Shown here one piece after another: positions 9,641-17,796 of a stretch of DNA of 64,000 nt. Within the stretch, counting starts at the first letter, position 1. The number at the start of each line of letters is the position of its first letter. The notes under the pieces were generated by a model. That model saw nothing but the letters and a program-made list of their open reading frames with translations. It was not told where the DNA came from and made no database searches. Both the position numbers and the translations under genes were made by a program. The DNA is from Stieleria neptunia (GTDB taxonomy: Bacteria; Planctomycetota; Planctomycetia; Pirellulales; Pirellulaceae): the NCBI RefSeq assembly GCF_007754155.1, contig NZ_CP037423.1:6072567-6136566 (forward strand), given 5' to 3'.

Positions 9641-9670
9641 TTGTCCCGGTTAGAGAACTCAAGATATACT
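9641..9670 (+). promoter_or_regulatory. Candidate sigma-70-type promoter, possibly giving a leaderless mRNA
   Basis: TTGTCC (9641-9646) and TATACT (9665-9670) are separated by 18 bases. The expected transcription start, about 7 bases after the -10 box, falls at or next to the A of the ATG at 9678. No Shine-Dalgarno sequence precedes that ATG. Confidence 0.4.
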
Positions 9671-9677
9671 GACACCA

Positions 9678-11285
9678 ATGAAACAACTCATCTCGTCCAT
9701 CGTCTTGTTGTTGGGGATGTCCGCGACCGTCGCCGCGGTCGACCGTCCACCCAACATCATCGTCGTTTATACCGATGACCATGGGTATTCCGACCTCAGT
9801 TGTCAGGGCGTGTACGACGATGTCAGGACACCCCACATCGACGCGTTGGCCGACGCCGGTGTCCGAATGACCGATGGTTACACCACGGCGCCGCAATGCG
9901 TGCCTTCACGCGGTGGGTTGATCAGCGGACGGTACCAGAATCGATTCGGGCTGGAATCCAATCCCCAGGCCAAAGACGCTTCCGTGATGGCGAAATTTGA
10001 CCAGGTGACGACGATCGGTGAACGCTTGAAGAGGGCAGGCTACGCCACCGGCATGGCGGGAAAATGGCACCTCGGCGCCGGGGATCGAATCACCGAGCAC
10101 GGCTTCGATCATGCCTTTTTCAAGAACAGCAACGGCCCCGGGACGTGGAACATGGATCTGGACGGCAAGGACTTTACCACCGCCCGACAAACCGGCGGCG
10201 GCTACCACCTGGACCTGGTCTCGGACTTTGCCTGCACGTTCATCCAGCGTTACCGTGAGCAACCCTTTTTCTTCTACGCCGCGTATCGGGCGCCGCATGT
10301 CCCGTTGGACGCCCCCAAGAAGTACTTGGATCGTTTCCCGGGCGCGATGCCCGAGCGGAGGCGGCAGGCGTTGGCCATGATCTCAGCCGTTGACGACGGC
10401 GTCGGGCGGATCGTCGCAACGCTTCGTGAACTGGGAATCGAAGAGAACACGTTGGTCTTCGTCATCAGCGACAACGGTGCGCCGCTGAAGATTCACAAAC
10501 TGGATGCACCCGGCGGCGGCCCCGGTTGGGACGGATCACTCAACGATCCGATGAATGGCGAAAAAGGCATGCTGACCGAAGGCGGCATCCGAGTCCCGTT
10601 TGTCGTCAGCTGGAAAGGAAACATTCCCGCCGGACAAATCTATTCTCAACCCGTCATCACCTTGGACGTCGCCGCAACCGCCAACGCGCTGGCCGGTTTA
10701 CCGGACGATCCGACGCTCGATGGTGTCAATCTTGTTCCTTATTTGACAGGTGAAAAACCCGGCGCACCGCATCAGACGTTGTACTGGAGGTGGCTGGGGC
10801 AATCCGCGATTCGCACCGGAGCGTGGAAGTATTTGCGCAGTGATGATCGCGAGTATCTGTTTGACCTGGACAAAGATGCGGAGGAGAAACACAACCTGCT
10901 GTCACAGCACCCAGAAATCGCCAAACAACTGCATGACCAGTTACTGCAGTGGACCGACGAACTCTCTCCACCGGGAATTTGGGCGTTGAAATCGGAAGGA
11001 ATGAGTCGAGCAGCCGAGAACTATTTTGATTGGTATCTGGATGGAAGACGCGACAGCGCGCCCGAGCCAAAGGACGTGGAACCAAAACGTCAACGTCCCG
11101 GTCCGGAGAACGCGCGACTCAAAACGCTGTTCGAAAAACGCGACATCGATCACGACGGTCATGTGACGTTGCAGGAGTATCTGGCCGGCCGCTCGGGCCC
11201 TACCAAAGCGGTCCTGACCAAGCGATTCAGAGCACTCGATCGAAACGATGACGGCCGTTGGTCGAGGCCCGAACTGCCACAGTAA
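9678..11285 (+). CDS. Secreted sulfatase with C-terminal EF-hand pair
   Basis: A sulfatase of 535 residues with a signal peptide (about 1-20) and the core start IIVVYTDDHG. The formylglycine motif CVPSR has Cys74, and GKWHLG and DNGAP segments are also present. After the sulfatase domain (to about residue 440) a linker rich in Pro, Arg and Glu leads to two EF-hand-like loops: DIDHDGHVTLQE (about 490-501) and DRNDDGRWSRPE near the C-terminus. These could bind calcium and link activity or surface attachment to seawater calcium. The gene stands between a membrane protein gene and a convergent zinc-ribbon gene. The substrate is unknown. Confidence 0.92.
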   Translation: MKQLISSIVLLLGMSATVAAVDRPPNIIVVYTDDHGYSDLSCQGVYDDVRTPHIDALADAGVRMTDGYTTAPQCVPSRGGLISGRYQNRFGLESNPQAKDASVMAKFDQVTTIGERLKRAGYATGMAGKWHLGAGDRITEHGFDHAFFKNSNGPGTWNMDLDGKDFTTARQTGGGYHLDLVSDFACTFIQRYREQPFFFYAAYRAPHVPLDAPKKYLDRFPGAMPERRRQALAMISAVDDGVGRIVATLRELGIEENTLVFVISDNGAPLKIHKLDAPGGGPGWDGSLNDPMNGEKGMLTEGGIRVPFVVSWKGNIPAGQIYSQPVITLDVAATANALAGLPDDPTLDGVNLVPYLTGEKPGAPHQTLYWRWLGQSAIRTGAWKYLRSDDREYLFDLDKDAEEKHNLLSQHPEIAKQLHDQLLQWTDELSPPGIWALKSEGMSRAAENYFDWYLDGRRDSAPEPKDVEPKRQRPGPENARLKTLFEKRDIDHDGHVTLQEYLAGRSGPTKAVLTKRFRALDRNDDGRWSRPELPQ

Positions 11286-11322
11286 GGATTTTGGTCATCG
11301 CGGAAGTCGCCATCAACCTCAT

Positions 11323-11541
11323 TCAGAAGGCGGGGTTGTGACGTCGAATGCCGTTGGTGGCGAGCAGTGCTTCCGCTCGATCCATCAACTCTGACCCCTG
11401 TTCGCTGCTCCCCGTGGTGTCGGTGGCGCGAAAATCCCCGTGGCAATGTCCGCAGGTGACTTTTTTGCCGAGGCAGTAAACGGGGATCAAACTCTTGCGT
11501 CCACAGATCGGACAGGTCTTACTGAATTTCAGTTGGGGCAT
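11323..11541 (-). CDS. Small zinc-ribbon protein
   Basis: This 72-residue protein starts at the ATG at 11541, which is preceded by a GGAG ribosome site about 8 bases upstream. A longer open frame extends upstream but is rich in Arg and Ser and unlikely to be coding. Two Cys pairs (CPIC at 10-13 and CGHC at 30-33) fit a four-cysteine zinc ribbon. The remaining C-terminal half is short and polar. Proteins of this type often bind nucleic acid or act as small regulators, but no specific role can be stated. A BON-domain gene lies 139 bases upstream on the same strand. Confidence 0.7.
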   Translation of the reverse strand: MPQLKFSKTCPICGRKSLIPVYCLGKKVTCGHCHGDFRATDTTGSSEQGSELMDRAEALLATNGIRRHNPAF

Positions 11542-11680
11542 GCTATCACTCCGTTGGTTGAAACGTTCGCCACACGACACGCCGCGGAGACTTCCGAAGC
11601 GTATGACACCGCAGACATTTGACACCGCAGACAGGGGACAAAAGACGAAACGCGTCCGATGACGGACGTTGAGGGGGCGA

Positions 11681-11965
11681 TCATTTGGGGACGACCACTC
11701 GCAAGCGGTTTTCGACCGCCGCCGTCGCCTCGACCTTTCGCACAATTTCCTGTGCCAGTTGTTTCAGGTAATACGATGTCACCCGTCCTGAAAGCACGAT
11801 CCGCCCGTCGCTGTAATCGCAGACGACGTTGGCGAGTTGGGTATGGCCGCTGTCGCCGAGCGCTCGCAACAGAATCTGCTCAACGTCTTCCTGTTGCGTT
11901 TGTTTGAACTCACTGTCTAGCACCAATGGTTTCTGCTCCTTCATGGGTGGCGCGCATATCATCAT
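11681..11965 (-). CDS. BON-domain protein
   Basis: This is a 94-residue protein. A single BON domain (about residues 22-94) has the typical core GRIVLSGRVTSYYLKQLAQE, followed by a hydrophobic strand VENRLRVVV. BON domains bind phospholipid or membranes and are found in OsmY-like and secretin-associated proteins. There is no signal peptide, so it is probably cytoplasmic or membrane-surface associated. The start at 11965 is chosen because AAGGAG lies 5 bases upstream; an internal ATG (MKEQ, 11944) has no ribosome site. It is transcribed towards the zinc-ribbon gene. Confidence 0.82.
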   Translation of the reverse strand: MMICAPPMKEQKPLVLDSEFKQTQQEDVEQILLRALGDSGHTQLANVVCDYSDGRIVLSGRVTSYYLKQLAQEIVRKVEATAAVENRLRVVVPK

Positions 11966-12271
11966 CGTCTCCTTGCGTGAATGAGTCGTTACCGCAGCGA
12001 CGCCAAACCGACAGCAAAGTCAGATCGGCGACAAAGACGGTAAGCTTGTTGATCGAAACGGCTGCCCGTTCCGCGACGGCCGGTTGATGAACTCTCCAGG
12101 GACTACGATGTCCCACGGTGCCCGGATCATCAGGCGCAAGAATCTTTCTTTGATGAGAGAACCACGGTTGGTCGCCAACCGCGATCGGACCGATTCTAGG
12201 GGATGCCCCGTCGGCGTCAACTGAAGAGGCATTCACTACCGGCGGATTTCATTGACAAGCGAGAGTGATGG

Positions 12272-12420
12272 TAGCGGAACGGCGCAAGCGGGCCGTCGAT
12301 TTTGTGAGCCGCGACGCGTAAGCGGCCGGGCACTGCGCCGCTGCCCGAGGCCTTACGGCCAGCGGCTCACCATTGACTCAGCAGATCCCGACTAATACGA
12401 CAGCCCGCAAGCAGTCCGGT
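12272..12420. repeat. Nested hairpin element, copy B
   Basis: The outer left end TAGCGGAACGGCGCAAGCGG resembles copies A, C and D. An inner 67-bp hairpin (12304-12370) begins GTGAGCCGCGACGCGTAAGC and ends GGCCAGCGGCTCAC. It is almost identical to the inner unit at 25105-25171. The right outer end (CGACAGCCCGCAAGC, near 12400) is degenerate. Confidence 0.75.
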
Positions 12421-12550
12421 GACGCGGCTGAAGGCCGGCAATCGTATTACAGAGCGTTTGCGTTTCTAGCTAAACGCCACACCGCAGAGCGGTGCCACAA
12501 CACAGCCCGGGGTCGCGGAGCGCACCCCGGGTTTTGTCGAAATGGGAACT

Positions 12551-12646
12551 GGAACCCCAGCGGGGTTCAACAAACGACGCGATGTGGTCCGGGGGCCGAA
12601 CTGCGCGAATCCGGCAAAACGCCTTGTTCAACCCCGCTGGGGTTGG
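12551..12646. repeat. Paired AACCCC-type palindromes
   Basis: GGAACCCCAGCGGGGTTCAAC (12551-12571) and GTTCAACCCCGCTGGGGTTGG (12626-12646) are each near-palindromic and are inverted relative to each other, separated by 54 bases. They look like intergenic mobile or structural repeats. Confidence 0.65.
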
Positions 12647-12948
12647 CAGCCTAATGGTGGCCGAAACTTGGGGTGCGCTAGCGCGACCCCAAGCTTTGAT
12701 GTGGCACGCCGCTGGCGTGAAACCGCTGCCGCGGTGAAACGAGAAATGCGTCAGTAAGATAACTGACGCGGCCGAAGGCCGGTGCGGGAGACCGGAGGAC
12801 TGTGACAACTGAAAAACAACAGGTCCCTATGGTCCTGGTGGTTTGTCGCAACTCGATGGTCGGGTTCGGGCCGCGGCGGCGGGGTTTTGCGAGACTTGCC
12901 GACTAGCGCGGCTGCTGCGAACGCGAAACCGCGGTTTCCGGCGGGATG

Positions 12949-12977
12949 TTGACCGGTGATTGAGCACGTCTGATAGA
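12949..12977 (+). promoter_or_regulatory. Weak candidate promoter for the ExbB-ExbD operon
   Basis: TTGACC (12949-12954) is followed after 17 bases by GATAGA (12972-12977). The -10 match is poor. The site lies about 120 bases before the likely start codon and is offered only as the best candidate. Confidence 0.25.
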
Positions 12978-13097
12978 CTATTCTGTTCTAAGGACGTGTC
13001 GTGGCGCCGTCGAGCCTTTTCTGTGTGTGCCCCGATGCCTCGTTTGCCCACCACTATCCCATCAAGAATCCAGCTTTTCTTTCGGAGAATGTCGTTG

Positions 13098-14027
13098 ATG
13101 ACCAACGTGTATGGCCCGCTCCAGGTATTTGGGCTCCCCAGTCGATCCGGTGTTGTTGTCAAAGCCGCGATGTTGATCGTCGCGGTGCTGTTTTGCGTGT
13201 CGGGGCCGGTTGGAATGGCGGTGGCTCAAGACGAAGCGATGGATGAATTCGCCGACATCGCGGGCCCCGGCGAAGAGGCCGCACCGCCGGTCGATAACGC
13301 CGCGGCCGGTCCGGCGGATGGCGGCGGAGGCGCCCCTGCCGGGGGTGGAGCCGCGGCCGGAGGCGGGGACGCATCGCCGCCCCCATCGGATTCGCTGTTG
13401 AGCTGGGTGCTCGATTCGCTCGGCTACACGTATCTGATCATCTTCCTGCTGCTGTCGGTCACGCTGGTTTCGCTGTTTGTGATGAACATGCTGGCCGCGC
13501 GCCGTGAGACGTTGTGCCCGAACGAGCTGATCGAAAGCTTTGAAGAGAAACTCAACGCCAAGCAGTTCCAGGAAGCCTACGACATGGCCCGCACCGACGA
13601 ATCGGTGCTTGGCCAAGTCCTCTCTGCCGGACTGGCCAAAATCTCGCGCGGCTACAACAAAGCGATCGAAGGGATGCAGGAAGTCGGCGAGGAAGAGAGC
13701 ATGAAGCTCGAGCACCGCTTGAGCTACATGGCACTGATCGGAAACCTGAGCCCGATGATCGGTTTGTTCGGCACGGTTCAAGGGATGATCGCATCGTTCC
13801 GCGTGATCGCCACCAGCCCACAAACCCCCAAACCGGCCCAGCTGGCCGAAGGGATCTCGACCGCGTTGTTCACCACGCTGGTCGGACTGGCCGTCGCGAT
13901 CCCCGCGATCGCCGCCTACAACATCTTGCGGAACCGAGTCTCGCGATTGCTGTTGGAAGTCGGGGTGCAGAGCGAAAACTTGATGAGCCGTTTTGAAGAC
14001 ATTCAACCGGGAGGCGGCGCCCAGTGA
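13098..14027 (+). CDS. MotA/TolQ/ExbB proton channel family protein with signal sequence
   Basis: This is the stator subunit of a proton-driven ExbB/TolQ-type motor in the inner membrane. From the ATG at 13098 it has about 309 residues. An N-terminal hydrophobic signal (about 17-43, ending AVAQ) is followed by an acidic then very Gly/Ala/Pro-rich linker (about 60-90). The core has a first membrane segment (YLIIFLLLSVTLVSLFV), a cytoplasmic loop, and two further segments with the conserved IGLFGTVQGM and GLAVAIPAI motifs. The start at 13098 is preferred because GGAGA lies about 10 bases upstream; ATG 13089 is too close to it. It overlaps the next gene by 4 bases and forms an operon with two ExbD genes. 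Confidence 0.9.
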   Translation: MTNVYGPLQVFGLPSRSGVVVKAAMLIVAVLFCVSGPVGMAVAQDEAMDEFADIAGPGEEAAPPVDNAAAGPADGGGGAPAGGGAAAGGGDASPPPSDSLLSWVLDSLGYTYLIIFLLLSVTLVSLFVMNMLAARRETLCPNELIESFEEKLNAKQFQEAYDMARTDESVLGQVLSAGLAKISRGYNKAIEGMQEVGEEESMKLEHRLSYMALIGNLSPMIGLFGTVQGMIASFRVIATSPQTPKPAQLAEGISTALFTTLVGLAVAIPAIAAYNILRNRVSRLLLEVGVQSENLMSRFEDIQPGGGAQ

Positions 14028-14461
14028 AGGTCAAGTCAAAGAAGCCGAACTTGGCCGAAGGCGATTTGACTCCGATGATTGACATGACGTTTCAGTTGAT
14101 CGCGTTCTTCATGGTGCTGATCAACTTTTCGCAAACCGAGTCAAACGAACGGGTCGTGTTGCCGAGCAGCCAATTGGTCAAGCCGCCGGAAAAGCCGCTG
14201 GAGTTTCCGATCATCTTGCACGTCGCGAAGGACGGCGAGATCATTCTCGGCGGTGACAGCTACACCACCGAAACGCTCAGCACCGGACTCCGCCGCGAAC
14301 TGGCGGTGTTGAAAGCCGAAAAGAAGTCGCCCAAGGACGCCAACGTGATCATTCGAGGTCACCAAGACGTCGCGGCCGGCCAGGTTCAAGAGATCATCCG
14401 CGTCGCTCAAGATCAACAGCTTGAGCAATTCGCGCTGCGTGCCAAGGAGGATCGATCATGA
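14024..14461 (+). CDS. ExbD/TolR-type biopolymer transport protein (first copy)
   Basis: This 145-residue partner of the ExbB-like channel starts with GTG overlapping the ExbB stop codon. It has a short cytoplasmic N-terminus (LAEGDLTPMIDMTFQLIAFF), then a single membrane helix carrying the conserved Asp of the proton path (PMIDMTF), and a periplasmic domain with the usual VIIRGHQD strand. It should couple proton flow to an envelope process such as TonB-dependent uptake or outer-membrane maintenance. Translational coupling to genes on both sides supports a single complex. Confidence 0.9.
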   Translation: MKVKSKKPNLAEGDLTPMIDMTFQLIAFFMVLINFSQTESNERVVLPSSQLVKPPEKPLEFPIILHVAKDGEIILGGDSYTTETLSTGLRRELAVLKAEKKSPKDANVIIRGHQDVAAGQVQEIIRVAQDQQLEQFALRAKEDRS

Positions 14462-14937
14462 GAATGCGGCATGAGGTCGAGCACGAAAAGAACGAGTTGA
14501 ACATGACCAGCATGATCGACATCGTTTTCCTGCTGCTCGTGTTTTTTGTGATGACGTTCAAAATCGTCGAAATGGAAGGCGACTTCACCGTCCGGATGCC
14601 GTTGGCCGGCGACGGCAACCCCACCACCGACGTCACCGATCTGCCACTGAAACTGCGTCTGCGGGCCGACAACGACGGGAAATTGACGTCGATGTCGCTC
14701 AACGAAATCAACCTCGGCACCGACTTCACCAAGCTGCGCGCCAACGTGATCGGCTTGGTCGGGACCGACGAACCGGCCGAAGACGACGACGGTCCCGAGA
14801 TCGAAATCGATACCGATTACAACCTCCGCTACGCCTACGTGATCCAGGCCATCACGTCCGTCAGTGGCTATCGAGACGACACCGATCAAGTCGTCAAGTT
14901 GATCGAAAAAATCAAGTTCGCCAAACCGCGACGCTGA
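14458..14937 (+). CDS. ExbD/TolR-type biopolymer transport protein (second copy)
   Basis: The second ExbD-like subunit has 159 residues and overlaps the first by 4 bases (ATGA). The membrane helix contains MTSMIDIVFLLLVFFVM with the conserved Asp. The periplasmic part is longer and more acidic than in the first copy (EPAEDDDGPEIEID, about 100-115). A pair of different ExbD proteins behind one ExbB suggests a hetero-dimeric shaft. No TonB-like or TolA-like gene follows. The operon ends at a perfect hairpin (14987-15013). Confidence 0.9.
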   Translation: MRMRHEVEHEKNELNMTSMIDIVFLLLVFFVMTFKIVEMEGDFTVRMPLAGDGNPTTDVTDLPLKLRLRADNDGKLTSMSLNEINLGTDFTKLRANVIGLVGTDEPAEDDDGPEIEIDTDYNLRYAYVIQAITSVSGYRDDTDQVVKLIEKIKFAKPRR

Positions 14938-14986
14938 GTGCGAGCCATGATCCGTCACGCCGGGCGAGCGGCAATTGGCGGCTCTT

Positions 14987-15013
14987 GGTAGGTCACGCTG
15001 TGCGTGACCTACC
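14987..15013. terminator. Perfect hairpin between convergent genes
   Basis: GGTAGGTCACGC and its exact complement GCGTGACCTACC flank a 3-base loop. It lies 50 bases after the second ExbD stop and about 100 bases beyond the ferredoxin stop on the other strand. There is no T-tract, so it is either a non-canonical terminator or a REP-like unit. A related GTCACGC-GCGTGAC hairpin sits at the stop of the TPR gene near 26951-26967. Confidence 0.5.
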
Positions 15014-15120
15014 GGCATGCACAGCATGCCCTACGCGCCCTTGCTGCGATCCCGTTCGGGATGCGAAAGCGACATCCCGGCATGCACAGCATGCCCTACG
15101 AGCCCCGGCATGCCCTACGA
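15012..15120. repeat. Repeated 24-mer with GCATGCACAGCATGC core
   Basis: CCGGCATGCACAGCATGCCC followed by TACG occurs at 15012-15035 and 15077-15100. A shortened form (CCGGCATGCCCTACGA) lies at 15105-15120. The core is nearly palindromic. The last copy contains the TAG stop of the ferredoxin gene (15115-15117). Confidence 0.8.
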
Positions 15121-15474
15121 CGACGGGCTGGCGATCACGTGGGATTCAACGACGGATCCTTGGCCGAGGTGTTCGTCAAAGATTCGGTCGATGACCTGCG
15201 GCGTGCAGTCTCCGTACCAGATTCCATCGGGCAACACGCCGACAATCGGACCTCCCTTGCAGACACCGATACAGCCCGCCTTGATCCGCAACACGACCGA
15301 TCGCCCGGCTTTGCGATGTTGTTTGCAGCAGTGCTTGATGTGCCGCCACGTTTCTTCCATCGCTTTGCCACTACAGCACTTGGCGGTCTTGCGGTCCATG
15401 CAAACCACCAGCGTGTACTCGACCTGATGCAGTCGAAGCTTGGTTGCTTTCTTACGGGCTGAGTTCAGATTCAT
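15115..15474 (-). CDS. Thioredoxin-like [2Fe-2S] ferredoxin
   Basis: This 119-residue protein is an electron carrier of the thioredoxin-fold ferredoxin family. Likely cluster ligands are Cys25, Cys33 or Cys34, Cys68 and Cys72 (CIGVC), with CKGGPIVGV after the last pair. It has no signal peptide and acts in the cytoplasm. Its start codon overlaps the stop of ftsH by 4 bases, so the two are translationally coupled. The redox partner is unknown. The stop codon lies inside a dispersed repeat. Confidence 0.85.
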   Translation of the reverse strand: MNLNSARKKATKLRLHQVEYTLVVCMDRKTAKCCSGKAMEETWRHIKHCCKQHRKAGRSVVLRIKAGCIGVCKGGPIVGVLPDGIWYGDCTPQVIDRIFDEHLGQGSVVESHVIASPSS

Positions 15475-17489
15475 TCGTCACGGTTGACCACGGGATTCGA
15501 AACGCCCGGATCGTTGACTTCCGGTGAGGACACGGTCCCGGGGATCGTTTCTTCTTCGGATTTCATCTTCTGTTGAATCGATTCGCCGATCAGGTCCGTG
15601 ATCTGTTGCTCGTCGAGTTCCTCTTCTTCCATCAAAGCGCGGGTGATCTTTTCCAGATCTTCGCGGTGCTCACGCAGCAACTGCTCGGCGCGTTGGTCGG
15701 CTTCCATCAAGATTCGGGAAACTTCTTCGTCGATCAACTCTTGCGTGTGTTCGCTGAATTGTCGCGACTGATGCATCTCGCGTCCCAAGAACGGATCTTC
15801 GTCGCTGGTCTTGTAGCAAACCGGTCCAAGCTTTGGGCTCATCCCCCAATGCGTGACCATTCGGCGTGCGAGGCTGGTGGCGCGTTCGAGATCGTTTTCC
15901 GCCCCGACGGTGGGTTCGTCATAGACGATCTTTTCTGCCGCACGCCCACCCAACAGCACAATCAGTTGGTGTTCCAACTCCTTCTTGCTGACGTTCAAAC
16001 GATCTTCGTTGGGCACGTACTGCGTCACGCCCAAGGCGCGTCCGCGTGGAACGATGGTGACCTTGTGCACGGTGTGTGCACCGTCCAGATGCCAGGCGGT
16101 CAACGTGTGACCGGCTTCGTGATAGGCGGTTTTTTCTTTCTCGATCCCACGCAGCACTTCTTCGCGTTTGGCCCCCATCAGGATCTTGTCGCGGGCGTAA
16201 TCGAAATCGTTCATGTCGACTTCTTTCTTGTCATGGCGGGCGGCCCACAACGCCGCTTCGTTGACCATGTTTTGGATGTCGGCTCCGGTTAATCCGATGG
16301 TTCCCGCGGCCAGTCGATCCAGTTTGACATCATCGGCCAACGGAACATCGCGGACGTGGACCTTGAAGATCTCTTCGCGGCCTTTCATCGTCGGGCGATT
16401 AACCGCGACGTGCCGGTCGAAGCGACCGGGACGCAACAGGGCGGGGTCCAACACATCGGGGCGGTTGGTGGCCGCGACGACGATGACGGCTTGGCTGGGC
16501 GTGAACCCGTCCATCTCACCGAGAATCTGGTTCAGCGTTTGTTCCCGTTCATCGTGTCCCCCGCCCAGTCCCGCACCACGCTGGCGTCCGACGGCATCGA
16601 TTTCGTCGATGAAGATGATCGCGGGGCTGTTTTGTTTGGCGGTTTGGAACAAGTCGCGGACGCGACTGGCCCCGACGCCGACGAACATTTGGATGAATTC
16701 GCTACCGTTGACCGAGTAAAACGGCACCTCCGCTTCTCCGGCCACCGCGCGAGCCAGCAGGGTCTTTCCGGTTCCCGGCGGTCCGTTCAGCAACACGCCC
16801 TTGGGAACCCGTCCGCCGAGCTTTTGAAACTTGTCGGGCGTTTTCAGATAATCGACGATCTCTTGCAGGTCCGCCTTGACGCCTTGCAAGCCGGCGACGT
16901 CGTCAAACGTCACGGTTTTCTCGTTGGCTTCGAATCGTTTCGCCGGGCTCTTTCCAAACCCGGACAAAAATCCGCCGCCCATGATGTCGTTGCGTGTGCG
17001 ACGAATCATCATGAAAACGAACAGGAACACCGCCAGCGGCAGCCCGATGAAGATCAGCAGATTGACCAGTTCACGCGTGTTGTCCGGCGCCTGGAAATCG
17101 TACGGAATATCGGCCTCGATCAACGCGCTTTCGATTCGCGACGACGATTGCGGATCGAGCGAGATGTTGAAGTAGAACTTTTTCTTCAGCGTGACCGGCT
17201 TTCCATTGTCGTCCTTTTCAACCGTTTCGATGCCGTCCTTGATCACCGGAGGCGCTTGGGGTTCGTTCTTGAACGTCCCGACGACGGTTTGCTCGCCGAT
17301 GCTGACCTTTTCAATGTTTTTCTTGGCCAACTGCTCATTGAAAAAGCTGGCGGTGATCTTGGATCCCGGGTCTTCCGTTCGCCAAAAAAGGATGGCGAAT
17401 CCGATCGCCAGCACCACCGCGATCAGCAATCCGTTATTGCGACGCGGGGGAGGTGCGTTCACGTCTGTCTCTTCGCGACGATTTTCCAT
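15471..17489 (-). CDS. ftsH: ATP-dependent zinc metalloprotease FtsH
   Basis: This is the membrane-bound AAA+ protease that degrades misfolded membrane proteins and short-lived regulators. It has about 672 residues from the ATG at 17489; the open frame extends 48 codons further but that part is not protease-like. Two membrane helices lie at about 20-37 and 143-163 with a periplasmic domain between. Walker A GPPGTGKT is at 236-243, Walker B IIFIDEID near 291-298, and the arginine fingers are in the RPGRFDR segment. The zinc site HEAGH is at 457-461. The C-terminal tail is acidic. A ferredoxin gene follows with a 4-base overlap. Confidence 0.96.
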   Translation of the reverse strand: MENRREETDVNAPPPRRNNGLLIAVVLAIGFAILFWRTEDPGSKITASFFNEQLAKKNIEKVSIGEQTVVGTFKNEPQAPPVIKDGIETVEKDDNGKPVTLKKKFYFNISLDPQSSSRIESALIEADIPYDFQAPDNTRELVNLLIFIGLPLAVFLFVFMMIRRTRNDIMGGGFLSGFGKSPAKRFEANEKTVTFDDVAGLQGVKADLQEIVDYLKTPDKFQKLGGRVPKGVLLNGPPGTGKTLLARAVAGEAEVPFYSVNGSEFIQMFVGVGASRVRDLFQTAKQNSPAIIFIDEIDAVGRQRGAGLGGGHDEREQTLNQILGEMDGFTPSQAVIVVAATNRPDVLDPALLRPGRFDRHVAVNRPTMKGREEIFKVHVRDVPLADDVKLDRLAAGTIGLTGADIQNMVNEAALWAARHDKKEVDMNDFDYARDKILMGAKREEVLRGIEKEKTAYHEAGHTLTAWHLDGAHTVHKVTIVPRGRALGVTQYVPNEDRLNVSKKELEHQLIVLLGGRAAEKIVYDEPTVGAENDLERATSLARRMVTHWGMSPKLGPVCYKTSDEDPFLGREMHQSRQFSEHTQELIDEEVSRILMEADQRAEQLLREHREDLEKITRALMEEEELDEQQITDLIGESIQQKMKSEEETIPGTVSSPEVNDPGVSNPVVNRDE

Positions 17490-17796
17490 AGTGGTATTTC
17501 GATCGAAAGTTGCTCGCCTTGGCGAGGCGGTGATATTTGAGAGGAAGGGGCGAGGGTGATTGCCAAGTCCGATTGGCAAACGCCCCGTGACAGGTTGCCC
17601 GACTGCAGCAGTGGTGAGCAAAACCGATGCCACACGCCGAAACCAACACGAAAACTATGCGCTGGTATCATAAATCGGTGTCAAAGCATTCCCCAAAACT
17701 CGGCTCGGGGAGTCATCCCGGCGGGCTACAATCCGCAAGGGGCTAGCCGGATGGGGTTCGATTGTACCAATTTGCGCGAAAATGGAATGTGGGGGC

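Larger units (their letters stand above)
11966..13097. other. Long divergent intergenic region with repeats
   Basis: These 1.1 kb between the BON gene and the ExbB operon contain no convincing gene. They hold a nested hairpin element (12272-12420), short near-palindromes of the AACCCCAGCGGGGTT type (12551-12646) and further GC-rich inverted segments up to about 12810. The last 150 bases are the likely promoter region of the ExbB operon. Confidence 0.65.

Noticed and set aside
12373..12808. Several short open frames between the BON and ExbB genes
   Set aside because: They lie on repeats found at other gaps and have no ribosome sites or recognisable protein pattern.
16356..17540. Plus-strand frame of 394 codons opposite ftsH
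   Set aside because: The opposite strand encodes a complete FtsH with all motifs; the plus-strand composition is that of an antisense frame.
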